Below are positions 1-5,489 of a stretch of 5,489 bases of DNA, piece by piece (within the stretch, counting starts at the first letter, position 1; every line of letters starts with the position of its first letter). Source of the stretch: JBCDCU01 sp039180865 (lineage in GTDB: Bacteria; Pseudomonadota; Alphaproteobacteria; Rhizobiales; JACESI01); assembly GCA_039180865.1 (NCBI GenBank), contig JBCDCZ010000304.1, positions 1 through 5,489 of the forward strand. Reading direction: 5' to 3'. The notes under the pieces are model-generated. The model worked only from the letters and a program-made list of their open reading frames with translations. It had not been told where the DNA came from and did not search any database. The translations under genes and the position numbers were made by a program.

Positions 1-1199
1 ACCGAAATGAAGTGGTTGAACTTGTCCCAGAGCGGTTCGCCTTCCCGGCGTTTTGTCCAAAGGAGAAGTCCGGACGCTGCCACATAGGTCATTGCAATTC
101 CCATGATGAGCCAGACGATCTTGGAGGCAAAACCGGCAAAGTTTCCGAAGTGCAGCGGCGCGATTATGGAAATCAGGGTCGAGCCTACGGACGGCACCTG
201 ACCAAAGCTTGGCATCTCGCCTAAAAAGGCCCCAGTGACACCGTTGTAACCGAGGACAGTGTTTGACAATGCGCCATCGCTCGGCACGAAAAACACCGAC
301 ACTTTTGCTGAAGCGGTTCCGTAATGCAGGATATTGACGAATTCGACGACGCTGCCGACGCGTGCGGCGGCATCAGCCATGATCGCGTCAAGATTTGTCA
401 ATGGAGCCGCGCTGAGGTCCGCTTCTTCCTGATGGCCGAGGATTGTTTCAATCATCGCAAGCTGATCGCCGTCAAATGCAGCGAATGCCAAGAGGGGGAT
501 GCCAAGCTCCTCTGCGAAACCGAAGAATGCCCCTGTAAAGGCGAGGATCAGCGCGAACGGCAGGCCCCAGGTTCCCGCAAGAACATGGAAATCCCGTGCG
601 CCGACGAGACGAGACCGGTCTCGCACACCGATGAAGGCATCGCGGAAGACATGTTTGTGGATCAGTATTCCGGAGATGGATGCCGCCATCATCATGAGGC
701 CGAGGATGCCGACGAGGATCAGGCCGTAAGGATTTGGCATATAGAGCGAAACATGAAGATCAACCCAGAATTCCGCAAGGGCGTCTCCGGGGGGCGCAGG
801 AAAGTCTTGTAAAATTCCCTCTTGGCGCTCAAGCACATTTCCCGTTTCCGGGTCGATTGTGATCTGCACCCCCGCGTCCACCAGTTCACCGGTCTCGGGG
901 TGTTTCTCGTGTGTGTGGAACACATAACGGATATCGCCTTCCGATATCCGGAATATGCTCACTTCTTCTTGGTAAGCCTTGTCGACCGAGGACGCATGGC
1001 GACGGAAATGCGCGTCAACGTTGGAGCCGAGTGTCTCGTGATGCTCGACAATCCCCTGGCTCCACGTGTCGATTTCATCCTCAAAGACCACAATCGAGCC
1101 TGTAAAAATGCAGACATAGACAAGAATTCCAAGAATTGTCCCGGCCCATCCATGGACGGACAAAAGACGTTTGGTTTTTGCTTGCGTAACAAAACTCAT
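1..1199 (-). CDS. PepSY-TM domain inner-membrane protein, possible siderophore/metal reductase (C-terminus cut by window edge)
   Basis: An open frame starts at the ATG at 1199-1197 and runs off the left edge with no stop, giving 399 visible residues. Predicted helices lie at about 16-40 (VHGWAGTILGILVYVC), 157-181 (PYGLILVGILGLMMMAASIS), 205-230 and 357-381 (IVWLIMGIAMTYVAASGLLL), with two large extracytoplasmic loops at about 41-156 and 231-356. This is the PepSY-associated TM arrangement. Histidines typical of the family sit at or near helix ends: H16, H149 (DLH), H181 and H183 (IHKH), H205 (DFH) and H350 (PLHFG). They are candidate haem ligands. Characterised relatives such as FoxB of Pseudomonas are inner-membrane siderophore reductases, so reduction of an imported ferric chelate is a reasonable inference here, but not proven. 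The gene is seven bases after the small membrane-protein gene, with its ribosome site overlapping that gene's stop, so the two are probably co-translated. The family assignment is firm; the substrate and the reaction are not. Confidence 0.88.
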   Translation of the reverse strand, partial: MSFVTQAKTKRLLSVHGWAGTILGILVYVCIFTGSIVVFEDEIDTWSQGIVEHHETLGSNVDAHFRRHASSVDKAYQEEVSIFRISEGDIRYVFHTHEKHPETGELVDAGVQITIDPETGNVLERQEGILQDFPAPPGDALAEFWVDLHVSLYMPNPYGLILVGILGLMMMAASISGILIHKHVFRDAFIGVRDRSRLVGARDFHVLAGTWGLPFALILAFTGAFFGFAEELGIPLLAFAAFDGDQLAMIETILGHQEEADLSAAPLTNLDAIMADAAARVGSVVEFVNILHYGTASAKVSVFFVPSDGALSNTVLGYNGVTGAFLGEMPSFGQVPSVGSTLISIIAPLHFGNFAGFASKIVWLIMGIAMTYVAASGLLLWTKRREGEPLWDKFNHFIS

Positions 1200-1203
1200 T
1201 GGA

Positions 1204-1208
1204 CCCTC
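1204..1208 (-). promoter_or_regulatory. Ribosome binding site of the PepSY-TM gene, overlapping the upstream stop codon
   Basis: On the minus strand GAGGG lies four bases before the ATG at 1199, and its first bases are part of the TGA stop (1209-1207) of the preceding small gene. This supports the start at 1199 and suggests translational coupling of the two genes. Confidence 0.6.
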
Positions 1209-1512
1209 ATAGAAGTACAAGTCCCAGATGACCAATGACAAGCACTGTCATCACGGTGGAAACCCGCAGCATATCGTCGTCAAGAAGAACGTAGAAAAAC
1301 ACCAGCGCCCAAATGACAGGGAAGAGCACGAGCGGCACAAGAATATTGTCCACCCGTCCCGCGCCCGCTGGCCACCAGACCGCCATCCCCATCATGATGA
1401 GAATCGTCAAAATCGCAGCGACCGGCCCGCCGAAAATCCACCGTAAGGTGAGCGCATGGCTTTGAGCAGATGATTTTAAAAAACTCAGAGTAGACAATGG
1501 TTTGCCCCCCAT
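1207..1512 (-). CDS. Small three-helix membrane protein of unknown function in a TonB-receptor/PepSY cluster
   Basis: This encodes 101 residues. I do not recognise a named family. After a short polar N-terminus there are three hydrophobic stretches: about 24-47 (LRWIFGGPVAAILTILIMMG and following), about 57-77 (ILVPLVLFPVIWALVFFYVLL) and about 82-101, the last ending at the C-terminus. Between helices 1 and 2 is the short loop WWPAGAGRVDN, and DDD lies after helix 2. The ATG at 1512 directly follows an in-frame TGA (1515-1513), so it is the most upstream start possible; a GGAAAAGA stretch lies about nine bases before it. It sits 118 bases after the receptor gene and seven bases before the PepSY-TM gene. 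That position suggests a small inner-membrane partner or accessory subunit of the PepSY protein. That role is inferred only from position and membrane topology. Confidence 0.75.
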   Translation of the reverse strand: MGGKPLSTLSFLKSSAQSHALTLRWIFGGPVAAILTILIMMGMAVWWPAGAGRVDNILVPLVLFPVIWALVFFYVLLDDDMLRVSTVMTVLVIGHLGLVLL

Positions 1513-1630
1513 TCAAATTCATCTTTTCCAATCAAACGCCGGTCTTTGGTCTGATCGTTATATGAAACTCAGTTTGCATGTTTCTGTGGGCCAGACAAGA
1601 TTATGAACGACACACCAATTGTCACGCCGA

Positions 1631-3940
1631 TCAAAACTTGATTGTACCGCTAACACCAAAGGTGCGAGGGCGCCCGAGAAGTTCCTGACCGTCAAAGACA
1701 CCGGTCACGATCCGATCATTATTCACATTATTGACGAAGGCATCGATCCGGAATGAATGACCTTTACCGGTTTCGTGCTCGTATCCGGCACCGAGGTCAA
1801 TAGTCGTGAAGCTCGGGATCTCCGCGCCACCGAGACTGTCTATCAGACCTGCGACATATCTCACCCGGACAAAAGCGTCGAACCCGTTATCAGAGGCATA
1901 ATCAAGGCCAAAGTTCGCAGTCACGTTCGGAGCGAAGGGAGCTTCGTCACCCTCGAATTCCGGAACAACGTCTCCTGCATCCGTGATTTCGGTATCAAGC
2001 AGACCTAGGCCTGCGCTCGCGGTGAAACCACGACCGAAATCGTAGGTTCCATCCAGCTCCAGCCCTAGACCTCGAACTTCCGGCAAGTTACCGCGCAGAA
2101 ACAAGCCAATTGCCGCGGCGCCCGGCGTTTGTGCATCCTCGAGCTTGTAATAAAACGCACTGCCATTGAGGGTCAGGCGTTCGTCAAGGAAAGATGTTCT
2201 CGTGTAGATTTCATGCTGGCGCAGGGTTTCCGATTCGAACGTAGTAAATCCGCCAGCCGGATCAATGAAATCGAAATCGAGCCCTCCAGCCCTGAACCCT
2301 TCTGAATATTGGTACCCCAGTGTCACGTTCTCGTTGAGATCGTATCGCAAGCCGGCCTTCGGAATGAAAACCGTTTCGTCGTTATCAAGATCGCCAATGC
2401 CGCCGCCAAAGAAAGGGCTATCAAAACTGAATATTCGGGTTTCCGTTTGTTTTTCGACCCGGCCGCCCAGGATCAAGGCGAGTTTTTTGTGCAGCGCGAA
2501 CTCTCCTTCCGCGTAAACGCCAAAGTTCTCAATGACGCCGTCGGCCGCGAAGTCGCCGAAGGGAATGAACGCGCCATCGATATCGTCATCGGAACTTTCG
2601 AATGTGACCCCGACGACGCCTCTGTTCAAAACGCTGATATCCTGCGCACGAACGAAGACCTCTACGAAATGCGTTTCGAGATTCTGTGTGACCGGAAATC
2701 CGGTTACGTCGGAAAAATCTTCCGGCACCGCATTCTCGTTATCGACATAGGAATATTGCGCCTTCAGTTCGATTTTGTCTGTAAAGGCGTATGTCAGCTC
2801 GGGGCTTATTACGAATTGGTCATTGTCGAAAAAGACGACCAGACTGTCAGGCCCCGCAGTGTTCACGAAAGTTCCGGCATCTGCCACGTTATCCACCGCC
2901 GATTGTGTTCGGTTGAATTCTGTGAGCAATTGAAATTCCAGCCCGGGGAGATCATCCGGGGTAATTAGAAGTTTGCCGCGATACCGCTCGAAGTCATTTG
3001 TCTCATAATCGTCGGCGATATCCGCAATCAACGGATTCGTGTAATCGATAAAGCTTGTCCCCTCCGTGGCCTCAGCTGTTACCCTGAGCGCGACCTGGTC
3101 CTTGACCACCGGAACATTCAAAAGCCCCGCACCGCCGAACGTGCCGTCCTGATTGAAGTAAAATCCGCGTATGGCGCTTTCAAAGAAATGAACGGGATCT
3201 TTGGTCTGGATCCGGACATTGCCGGCCAGAGAGTTGCGGCCGCCCAAGGTCGATTGCGGACCGCGGGCGACTTCGATCTGCTCCGTGTCCCATGTGCCGA
3301 AATTCGCAGTCACTGTGCCCGCTGCTTGTTGGGGGCGCGCGACGCCATCGACGATCACATTGACGCGCGCCTGAGCCCCGGAGGTGATAGCGCCGCCTCC
3401 GACGGCTCCGGCTGTTGGCTCGATGCCGCGAATGGTGGGCAGGCGGAAATTGGTCGGATCGGCATAGACATTCGGGATTCCGCTGATAGCGTCCACGAGA
3501 TTTGTATTCGAGGGTTGATCCGCCTGCTCGCCTGTGACCACGACGATAGAAGCAGGCGTTTCTGCCAAGGGGCGATCGCTACGCTCGCCTTCTATAACGA
3601 CCTGATCGAGCAGAAAGTCGCCGTCTTGCGAAGAAGCGGCCTCGGTCAATGTGAAAGACCGGTCAGGCAGTTCAAGGATGGCAAGCCCGGACCCGGCGAT
3701 CATGGACATTAAGGCCTCATGGGCGGTGAACTCACCTTTCACCGCACGGCTCTTCTTGTCACGCAGGACGGCCTGTTGTGCCACAATAATGCTGCCGGTC
3801 TCTCGACTGAGTTCATTGATGGCCACATCGAGTGGCTGCTCAGGCACATCAATCGTTTGAACCTGTCCGCCAGCAGCCTGACCAACACCTGTTGCCAACA
3901 AGCTCACGGACATTGCCGTCGTCATTAAGTTCTTTTTCAT
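1631..3940 (-). CDS. TonB-dependent outer-membrane receptor of the transducer (FecA-like) type, with STN signalling domain
   Basis: This is a complete receptor of 769 residues. It has a signal peptide at about 1-23 (MKKNLMTTAMSVSLLATGVG, then QAA); an STN domain at about 29-98 (IDVPEQPLDVAINELSRETG, ending RSFTL); a likely TonB box at about 111-118 (LDQVVIEG); a plug at about 124-249 with LPTIRGIE (167-174), VNVIVDGV (193-200) and IEVARGPQSTLGGRNSLAG (222-240); then a beta-barrel ending in GRPRTFGVSGTIKF with the usual terminal phenylalanine. It actively imports a ligand using TonB-ExbB-ExbD energy. The STN domain marks it as a receptor that also signals to a FecR partner, and the FecR and sigma genes lie immediately upstream. 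GGGG lies a few bases before the ATG at 3940, and an ECF-type promoter lies 41 bases upstream. The ligand cannot be read from the sequence; a ferric siderophore is the most likely, with haem or another metal chelate possible. No frameshift or truncation is visible. Confidence 0.96.
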   Translation of the reverse strand: MKKNLMTTAMSVSLLATGVGQAAGGQVQTIDVPEQPLDVAINELSRETGSIIVAQQAVLRDKKSRAVKGEFTAHEALMSMIAGSGLAILELPDRSFTLTEAASSQDGDFLLDQVVIEGERSDRPLAETPASIVVVTGEQADQPSNTNLVDAISGIPNVYADPTNFRLPTIRGIEPTAGAVGGGAITSGAQARVNVIVDGVARPQQAAGTVTANFGTWDTEQIEVARGPQSTLGGRNSLAGNVRIQTKDPVHFFESAIRGFYFNQDGTFGGAGLLNVPVVKDQVALRVTAEATEGTSFIDYTNPLIADIADDYETNDFERYRGKLLITPDDLPGLEFQLLTEFNRTQSAVDNVADAGTFVNTAGPDSLVVFFDNDQFVISPELTYAFTDKIELKAQYSYVDNENAVPEDFSDVTGFPVTQNLETHFVEVFVRAQDISVLNRGVVGVTFESSDDDIDGAFIPFGDFAADGVIENFGVYAEGEFALHKKLALILGGRVEKQTETRIFSFDSPFFGGGIGDLDNDETVFIPKAGLRYDLNENVTLGYQYSEGFRAGGLDFDFIDPAGGFTTFESETLRQHEIYTRTSFLDERLTLNGSAFYYKLEDAQTPGAAAIGLFLRGNLPEVRGLGLELDGTYDFGRGFTASAGLGLLDTEITDAGDVVPEFEGDEAPFAPNVTANFGLDYASDNGFDAFVRVRYVAGLIDSLGGAEIPSFTTIDLGAGYEHETGKGHSFRIDAFVNNVNNDRIVTGVFDGQELLGRPRTFGVSGTIKF

Positions 3941-3980
3941 TGCGCCCCGTACTGTCGCTTGTTAACCCCATGTCACGCAA

Positions 3981-4014
3981 CAAACGGATGGCGAAGGCGA
4001 ATTTCCTGAAAAAA
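3981..4014 (-). promoter_or_regulatory. ECF-sigma-type promoter of the TonB receptor gene
   Basis: On the minus strand the -35-like GGAAAT (4006-4001) is followed by 14 bases and then the -10-like CGTTTG (3986-3981). A run of T followed by CAGGAAATT leads the element and CATCCGTTTG ends it. The same element with the same spacing occurs before fecR: 28 of 34 positions agree and the ten-base and fourteen-base ends are identical. GGAA-type -35 and CGT-containing -10 boxes are known for ECF sigma factors, so the FecI-like sigma factor encoded upstream is the likely user. Transcription would start about 30-35 bases before the receptor ATG at 3940. Confidence 0.75.
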
Positions 4015-4073
4015 ATTGACATTTTTTCTCAACTACTCGTAAGTCATTGAAAAATTGAAGAAGAAATGTGTCG

Positions 4074-4994
4074 TTAGTCACCGGTTACGATAGTCCCAAG
4101 CCCCCAAATTGACCTGACGGTGCCGTTCTTCGTTGCTGCAAGAGCACGCAGCGTGATGATCGGGCGGGAAAGATCGATACGACCGGAAACCCGCGTGTTG
4201 GCAAGGTCATCATCCAAGATCAATATCGGTCCTTGTAATCTTCGATCAATGACTTCGGCAACCTCACCGAAGGTCATACCATCGGTGACAAGAAAGCCGT
4301 CTCGCCAATTGGCGATATTGTTTTCAGGGCTTTCCTCCGTAAAGACCTGCCTGTTGTCGTCCAAGGTCAATCGCTGACCAGACTGCACGGTCCAGGTTTC
4401 GACCCCGATCCGGACAGTGACACGTCCCTCGGCAACGGAGACTGAAATGCTTTCATTAAACTTGGATACCTCAAAAGCGGTCCCAAGAACCTCGACGGTC
4501 AGACCGTCTACAACAACTGCAAAGGGTCTGGGCTCACTGTTCACATCGAAAAACGCGGCACCCTTAAGGAGGCGGACCTGCCGAATTGTTCCGTCGGTTT
4601 CATCCGCCAACGCCGTTGAGGCATCCAGTATGACCATATCACCGGAAATGAGATCGAAGCTCTGCGCTTCCAATTCGGTTCTTGCATCAGCCTGCAAAGC
4701 AATGAATGCAGGCTCGTACCCAAAGTAGAGTGCTGCACCGAGAACAATAAAAAACACCAGAACCAGCGGAGATTTCGGTGCCTTTGGCTTTGGCGCCATA
4801 CCCATCTTGGCCGCAGACAGCGCTCTTGTCATTTGAGCGTATATCTTCTGCTCTGCTTCGCCACGGGCGAGGAAGGCGTCCCGATCCTGCAGCGCTTGTT
4901 CGTCTGCCGGGTTTTCGTTCAAACGCCTGAAAATACTCGCCGCTTCCTGAGCACGGCGTCTCTTGATGTCCTCATTATCCTCGTTATCTGCCAT
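4074..4994 (-). CDS. FecR-family transmembrane anti-sigma factor / signal transducer
   Basis: This encodes 306 residues from the chosen ATG at 4994. The cytoplasmic N-terminus at about 16-62 resembles the FecR N-terminal sigma-binding domain (EAASIFRRLNENPADEQALQ, then RDAFLARGEAEQKIYAQM). A basic linker (KPKAPK) precedes one membrane helix at about 76-92 (PLVLVFFIVLGAALYFGY). The periplasmic FecR domain spans about 103-196, with LISGDMVILDASTAL, VRLLKGAAFFDV, VEVLGTAFEV and VSVAEGRVTV. The C-terminal part at about 233-303 (GFLVTDGMTFGEVAEVIDRR and onward) is the STN-like region that meets the receptor's STN domain. In the family, FecR holds the ECF sigma factor and releases or activates it once the loaded receptor signals. 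The ATG at 5033 would give 13 more residues but lies in the promoter -10 element, so it cannot be the start if that promoter is used. A GTG at 5006 is also possible. The tryptophans common in the sigma-binding domain are phenylalanines here (F22, F41). Confidence 0.93.
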   Translation of the reverse strand: MADNEDNEDIKRRRAQEAASIFRRLNENPADEQALQDRDAFLARGEAEQKIYAQMTRALSAAKMGMAPKPKAPKSPLVLVFFIVLGAALYFGYEPAFIALQADARTELEAQSFDLISGDMVILDASTALADETDGTIRQVRLLKGAAFFDVNSEPRPFAVVVDGLTVEVLGTAFEVSKFNESISVSVAEGRVTVRIGVETWTVQSGQRLTLDDNRQVFTEESPENNIANWRDGFLVTDGMTFGEVAEVIDRRLQGPILILDDDLANTRVSGRIDLSRPIITLRALAATKNGTVRSIWGLGTIVTGD

Positions 4995-4996
4995 TG

Positions 4997-5000
4997 CCTC
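4997..5000 (-). promoter_or_regulatory. Probable ribosome binding region of fecR
   Basis: Minus-strand GTGAGCGAGG ends two bases before the ATG at 4994. The GAGG is close to the start codon, but the preceding GAG gives a more usual seven-base spacing. The site is weak and mainly helps to choose the ATG at 4994, or the GTG at 5006, over the ATG at 5033. Confidence 0.35.
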
Positions 5001-5030
5001 GCTCACAGCTTTTCGCCAGCGTCCACACCA

Positions 5031-5064
5031 CAAACGGATGACGCCTGTAAATTTCCTGAAAAAA
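5031..5064 (-). promoter_or_regulatory. ECF-sigma-type promoter of fecR
   Basis: The minus-strand -35-like GGAAAT (5056-5051), a 14-base spacer and the -10-like CGTTTG (5036-5031) match the receptor promoter in both boxes and spacing. The similarity continues for a few bases downstream of the -10 (TTGCGTG against TGGTGTG). The element starts 17 bases after the sigma-factor stop codon and ends 36 bases before the fecR ATG at 4994. It predicts a short leader of about 30 bases and means that fecR can be transcribed separately from the sigma gene, probably by that sigma factor. Confidence 0.72.
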
Positions 5065-5081
5065 GGTCTTTGGATCGAAGT

Positions 5082-5489
5082 TTAATCGCTAAGAGCGAGG
5101 GTGATCGTAACGAGAGCGTCTTCTATCAGGGCGTGGGCGCGTGAGAGCGACAAGCCAAGTTGCTGACCGATCTCATTGAATGTCAATTCTTCCACGAACC
5201 TCATGTGGAAAGCGGCGATTGTGCGCTTTGGCATGGTTTTGAGTGTTGCGATCACAACCGCGAGGTCCTGGCGTGCAATCAACACGCGTTCAGCGTCCAG
5301 ATCGACGTCCCGAGTTGCGTAGAGGTCCTGCAGGACCTGCTTTTCAGTCTGCCGGGACCGGGCCCAATCAAGAGCGAGATTGGAGACGATACGCCTGATG
5401 ATCGGGAAAGCTTTGTCCGCCGGGTAGTTCTTTTTGTCCCAGCAAAGCCAGCTGTCCTGAACCAGCTCTTCAGCAACAGCTCTACTCCG
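5082..5489 (-). CDS. ECF RNA polymerase sigma factor, FecI-like (N-terminus cut by window edge)
   Basis: The C-terminal 135 residues are visible. The frame is open to the right edge and ends at TAA (5084-5082). The first part, about 1-50, is the rest of sigma region 2: AEELVQDSWLCW matches the family pattern of D-D-L-x-Q-x-x-F/W, and AFPIIRRIVSNLALDWARSR matches the region 2.3-2.4 pattern ending in NLALD and basic residues. A linker follows, then sigma region 4 at about 73-131: DLAVVIATLKTMPKRTIAAF followed by the helix-turn-helix TFNEIGQQLGLSLSRAHALI, whose second helix reads the -35 box. It would direct RNA polymerase to the GGAAAT/CGTTTG promoters found before fecR and the receptor. It is probably inhibited or activated by the adjacent FecR. 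Its own promoter and any Fur site are outside the window. A GTG at 5285 is an internal codon and not a start, because the region 2 homology continues upstream of it. Confidence 0.92.
   Translation of the reverse strand, partial: RSRAVAEELVQDSWLCWDKKNYPADKAFPIIRRIVSNLALDWARSRQTEKQVLQDLYATRDVDLDAERVLIARQDLAVVIATLKTMPKRTIAAFHMRFVEELTFNEIGQQLGLSLSRAHALIEDALVTITLALSD

Noticed and set aside
610..623. Fourteen-base palindrome CGAGACCGGTCTCG
   Set aside because: It lies inside the PepSY-TM coding sequence (VRDRSR), where arginine and serine codons readily produce it; there is no regulatory context.
324..812. A 162-codon plus-strand open frame
   Set aside because: It is antisense to the PepSY-TM gene. 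The protein is rich in charged residues, cysteine and histidine, with no family likeness, whereas the minus-strand frame gives clear membrane helices and PepSY motifs.
1513..1630. Possible promoter or terminator between the receptor and the small membrane protein
   Set aside because: There is a CGTTTG on the minus strand near 1534-1539, but no GGAAAT at the required distance, no good sigma-70 pair and no GC-rich hairpin. The genes may simply be co-transcribed.
2309..2968. A 219-codon plus-strand open frame opposite the receptor gene
   Set aside because: It lies wholly antisense to a well-supported receptor gene, has no recognisable domain, and is of a length expected from the codon bias of the real gene. 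The same applies to the 174-codon frame at 3188-3712.
4010..4054. An AT-rich inverted repeat (4025-4032 with 4047-4054) followed by a T run on the minus strand after fecR, as a possible terminator
   Set aside because: The stem is eight pairs, nearly all A-T with one G-T, the loop is 14 bases, and the T run is offset from the stem and forms part of the conserved promoter lead. It is too weak to call.
5323..5338. Sixteen-base perfect palindrome AGGTCCTGCAGGACCT in the sigma gene
   Set aside because: It falls within codons for a plausible linker (QVLQDL) of the sigma factor. One such palindrome in this length is not very unlikely by chance, and it is not near a start or promoter.
5279..5476. 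A 65-codon minus-strand open frame overlapping the sigma gene
   Set aside because: It is in a different frame from the sigma region 2 and region 4 sequence, which is continuous from the right edge to 5082. It has no family likeness.

Overview
The window is a single minus-strand block of five genes, read from the right edge to the left edge. It has the layout of a cell-surface-signalling (FecI-FecR-FecA type) metal-uptake locus followed by an inner-membrane module. In transcription order: the C-terminal part of an ECF sigma factor of the FecI kind (5082-5489, cut by the right edge); a FecR-type membrane anti-sigma/regulator (4074-4994); a 769-residue TonB-dependent outer-membrane receptor with the N-terminal signalling (STN) domain of transducer receptors (1631-3940); a 101-residue protein with three predicted membrane helices (1207-1512); and a PepSY-TM membrane protein (1-1199, cut by the left edge, 399 residues visible). 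The plus strand carries no gene I can support.

The genes fit one circuit. A ligand, most likely a ferric siderophore or similar chelate, binds the receptor. The receptor's STN domain contacts the periplasmic part of FecR, FecR is processed, and the sigma factor is released to transcribe the receptor. The PepSY-TM protein, with its small membrane partner, could act downstream in the inner membrane, for example by reducing the imported chelate. The parts are read from the sequence; the wiring comes from family knowledge; the ligand is unknown.

The clearest regulatory signal is a duplicated promoter-like element. Two 34-base sites agree at 28 positions and have identical spacing. One lies just before the receptor (3981-4014) and one just before fecR (5031-5064). 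Each has GGAAAT, a 14-base spacer and CGTTTG, which suits an ECF sigma factor. They are probably the targets of the sigma factor encoded here, so the anti-sigma gene would be under the same control as the receptor. The upstream element also shows that fecR should start at 4994 and not at the more distant ATG at 5033, which lies inside the -10 element.

The organism is a Gram-negative bacterium (TonB receptor, STN and FecR). The moderate to slightly high GC content and the gene style suggest a proteobacterium, possibly an alphaproteobacterium, but nothing here settles the genus. The intergenic gaps are all short: 87 bases between sigma and fecR, 133 between fecR and the receptor, 118 between the receptor and the small membrane protein, and 7 between that and the PepSY gene. 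I see no RNA gene, mobile element, CRISPR array or convincing terminator.
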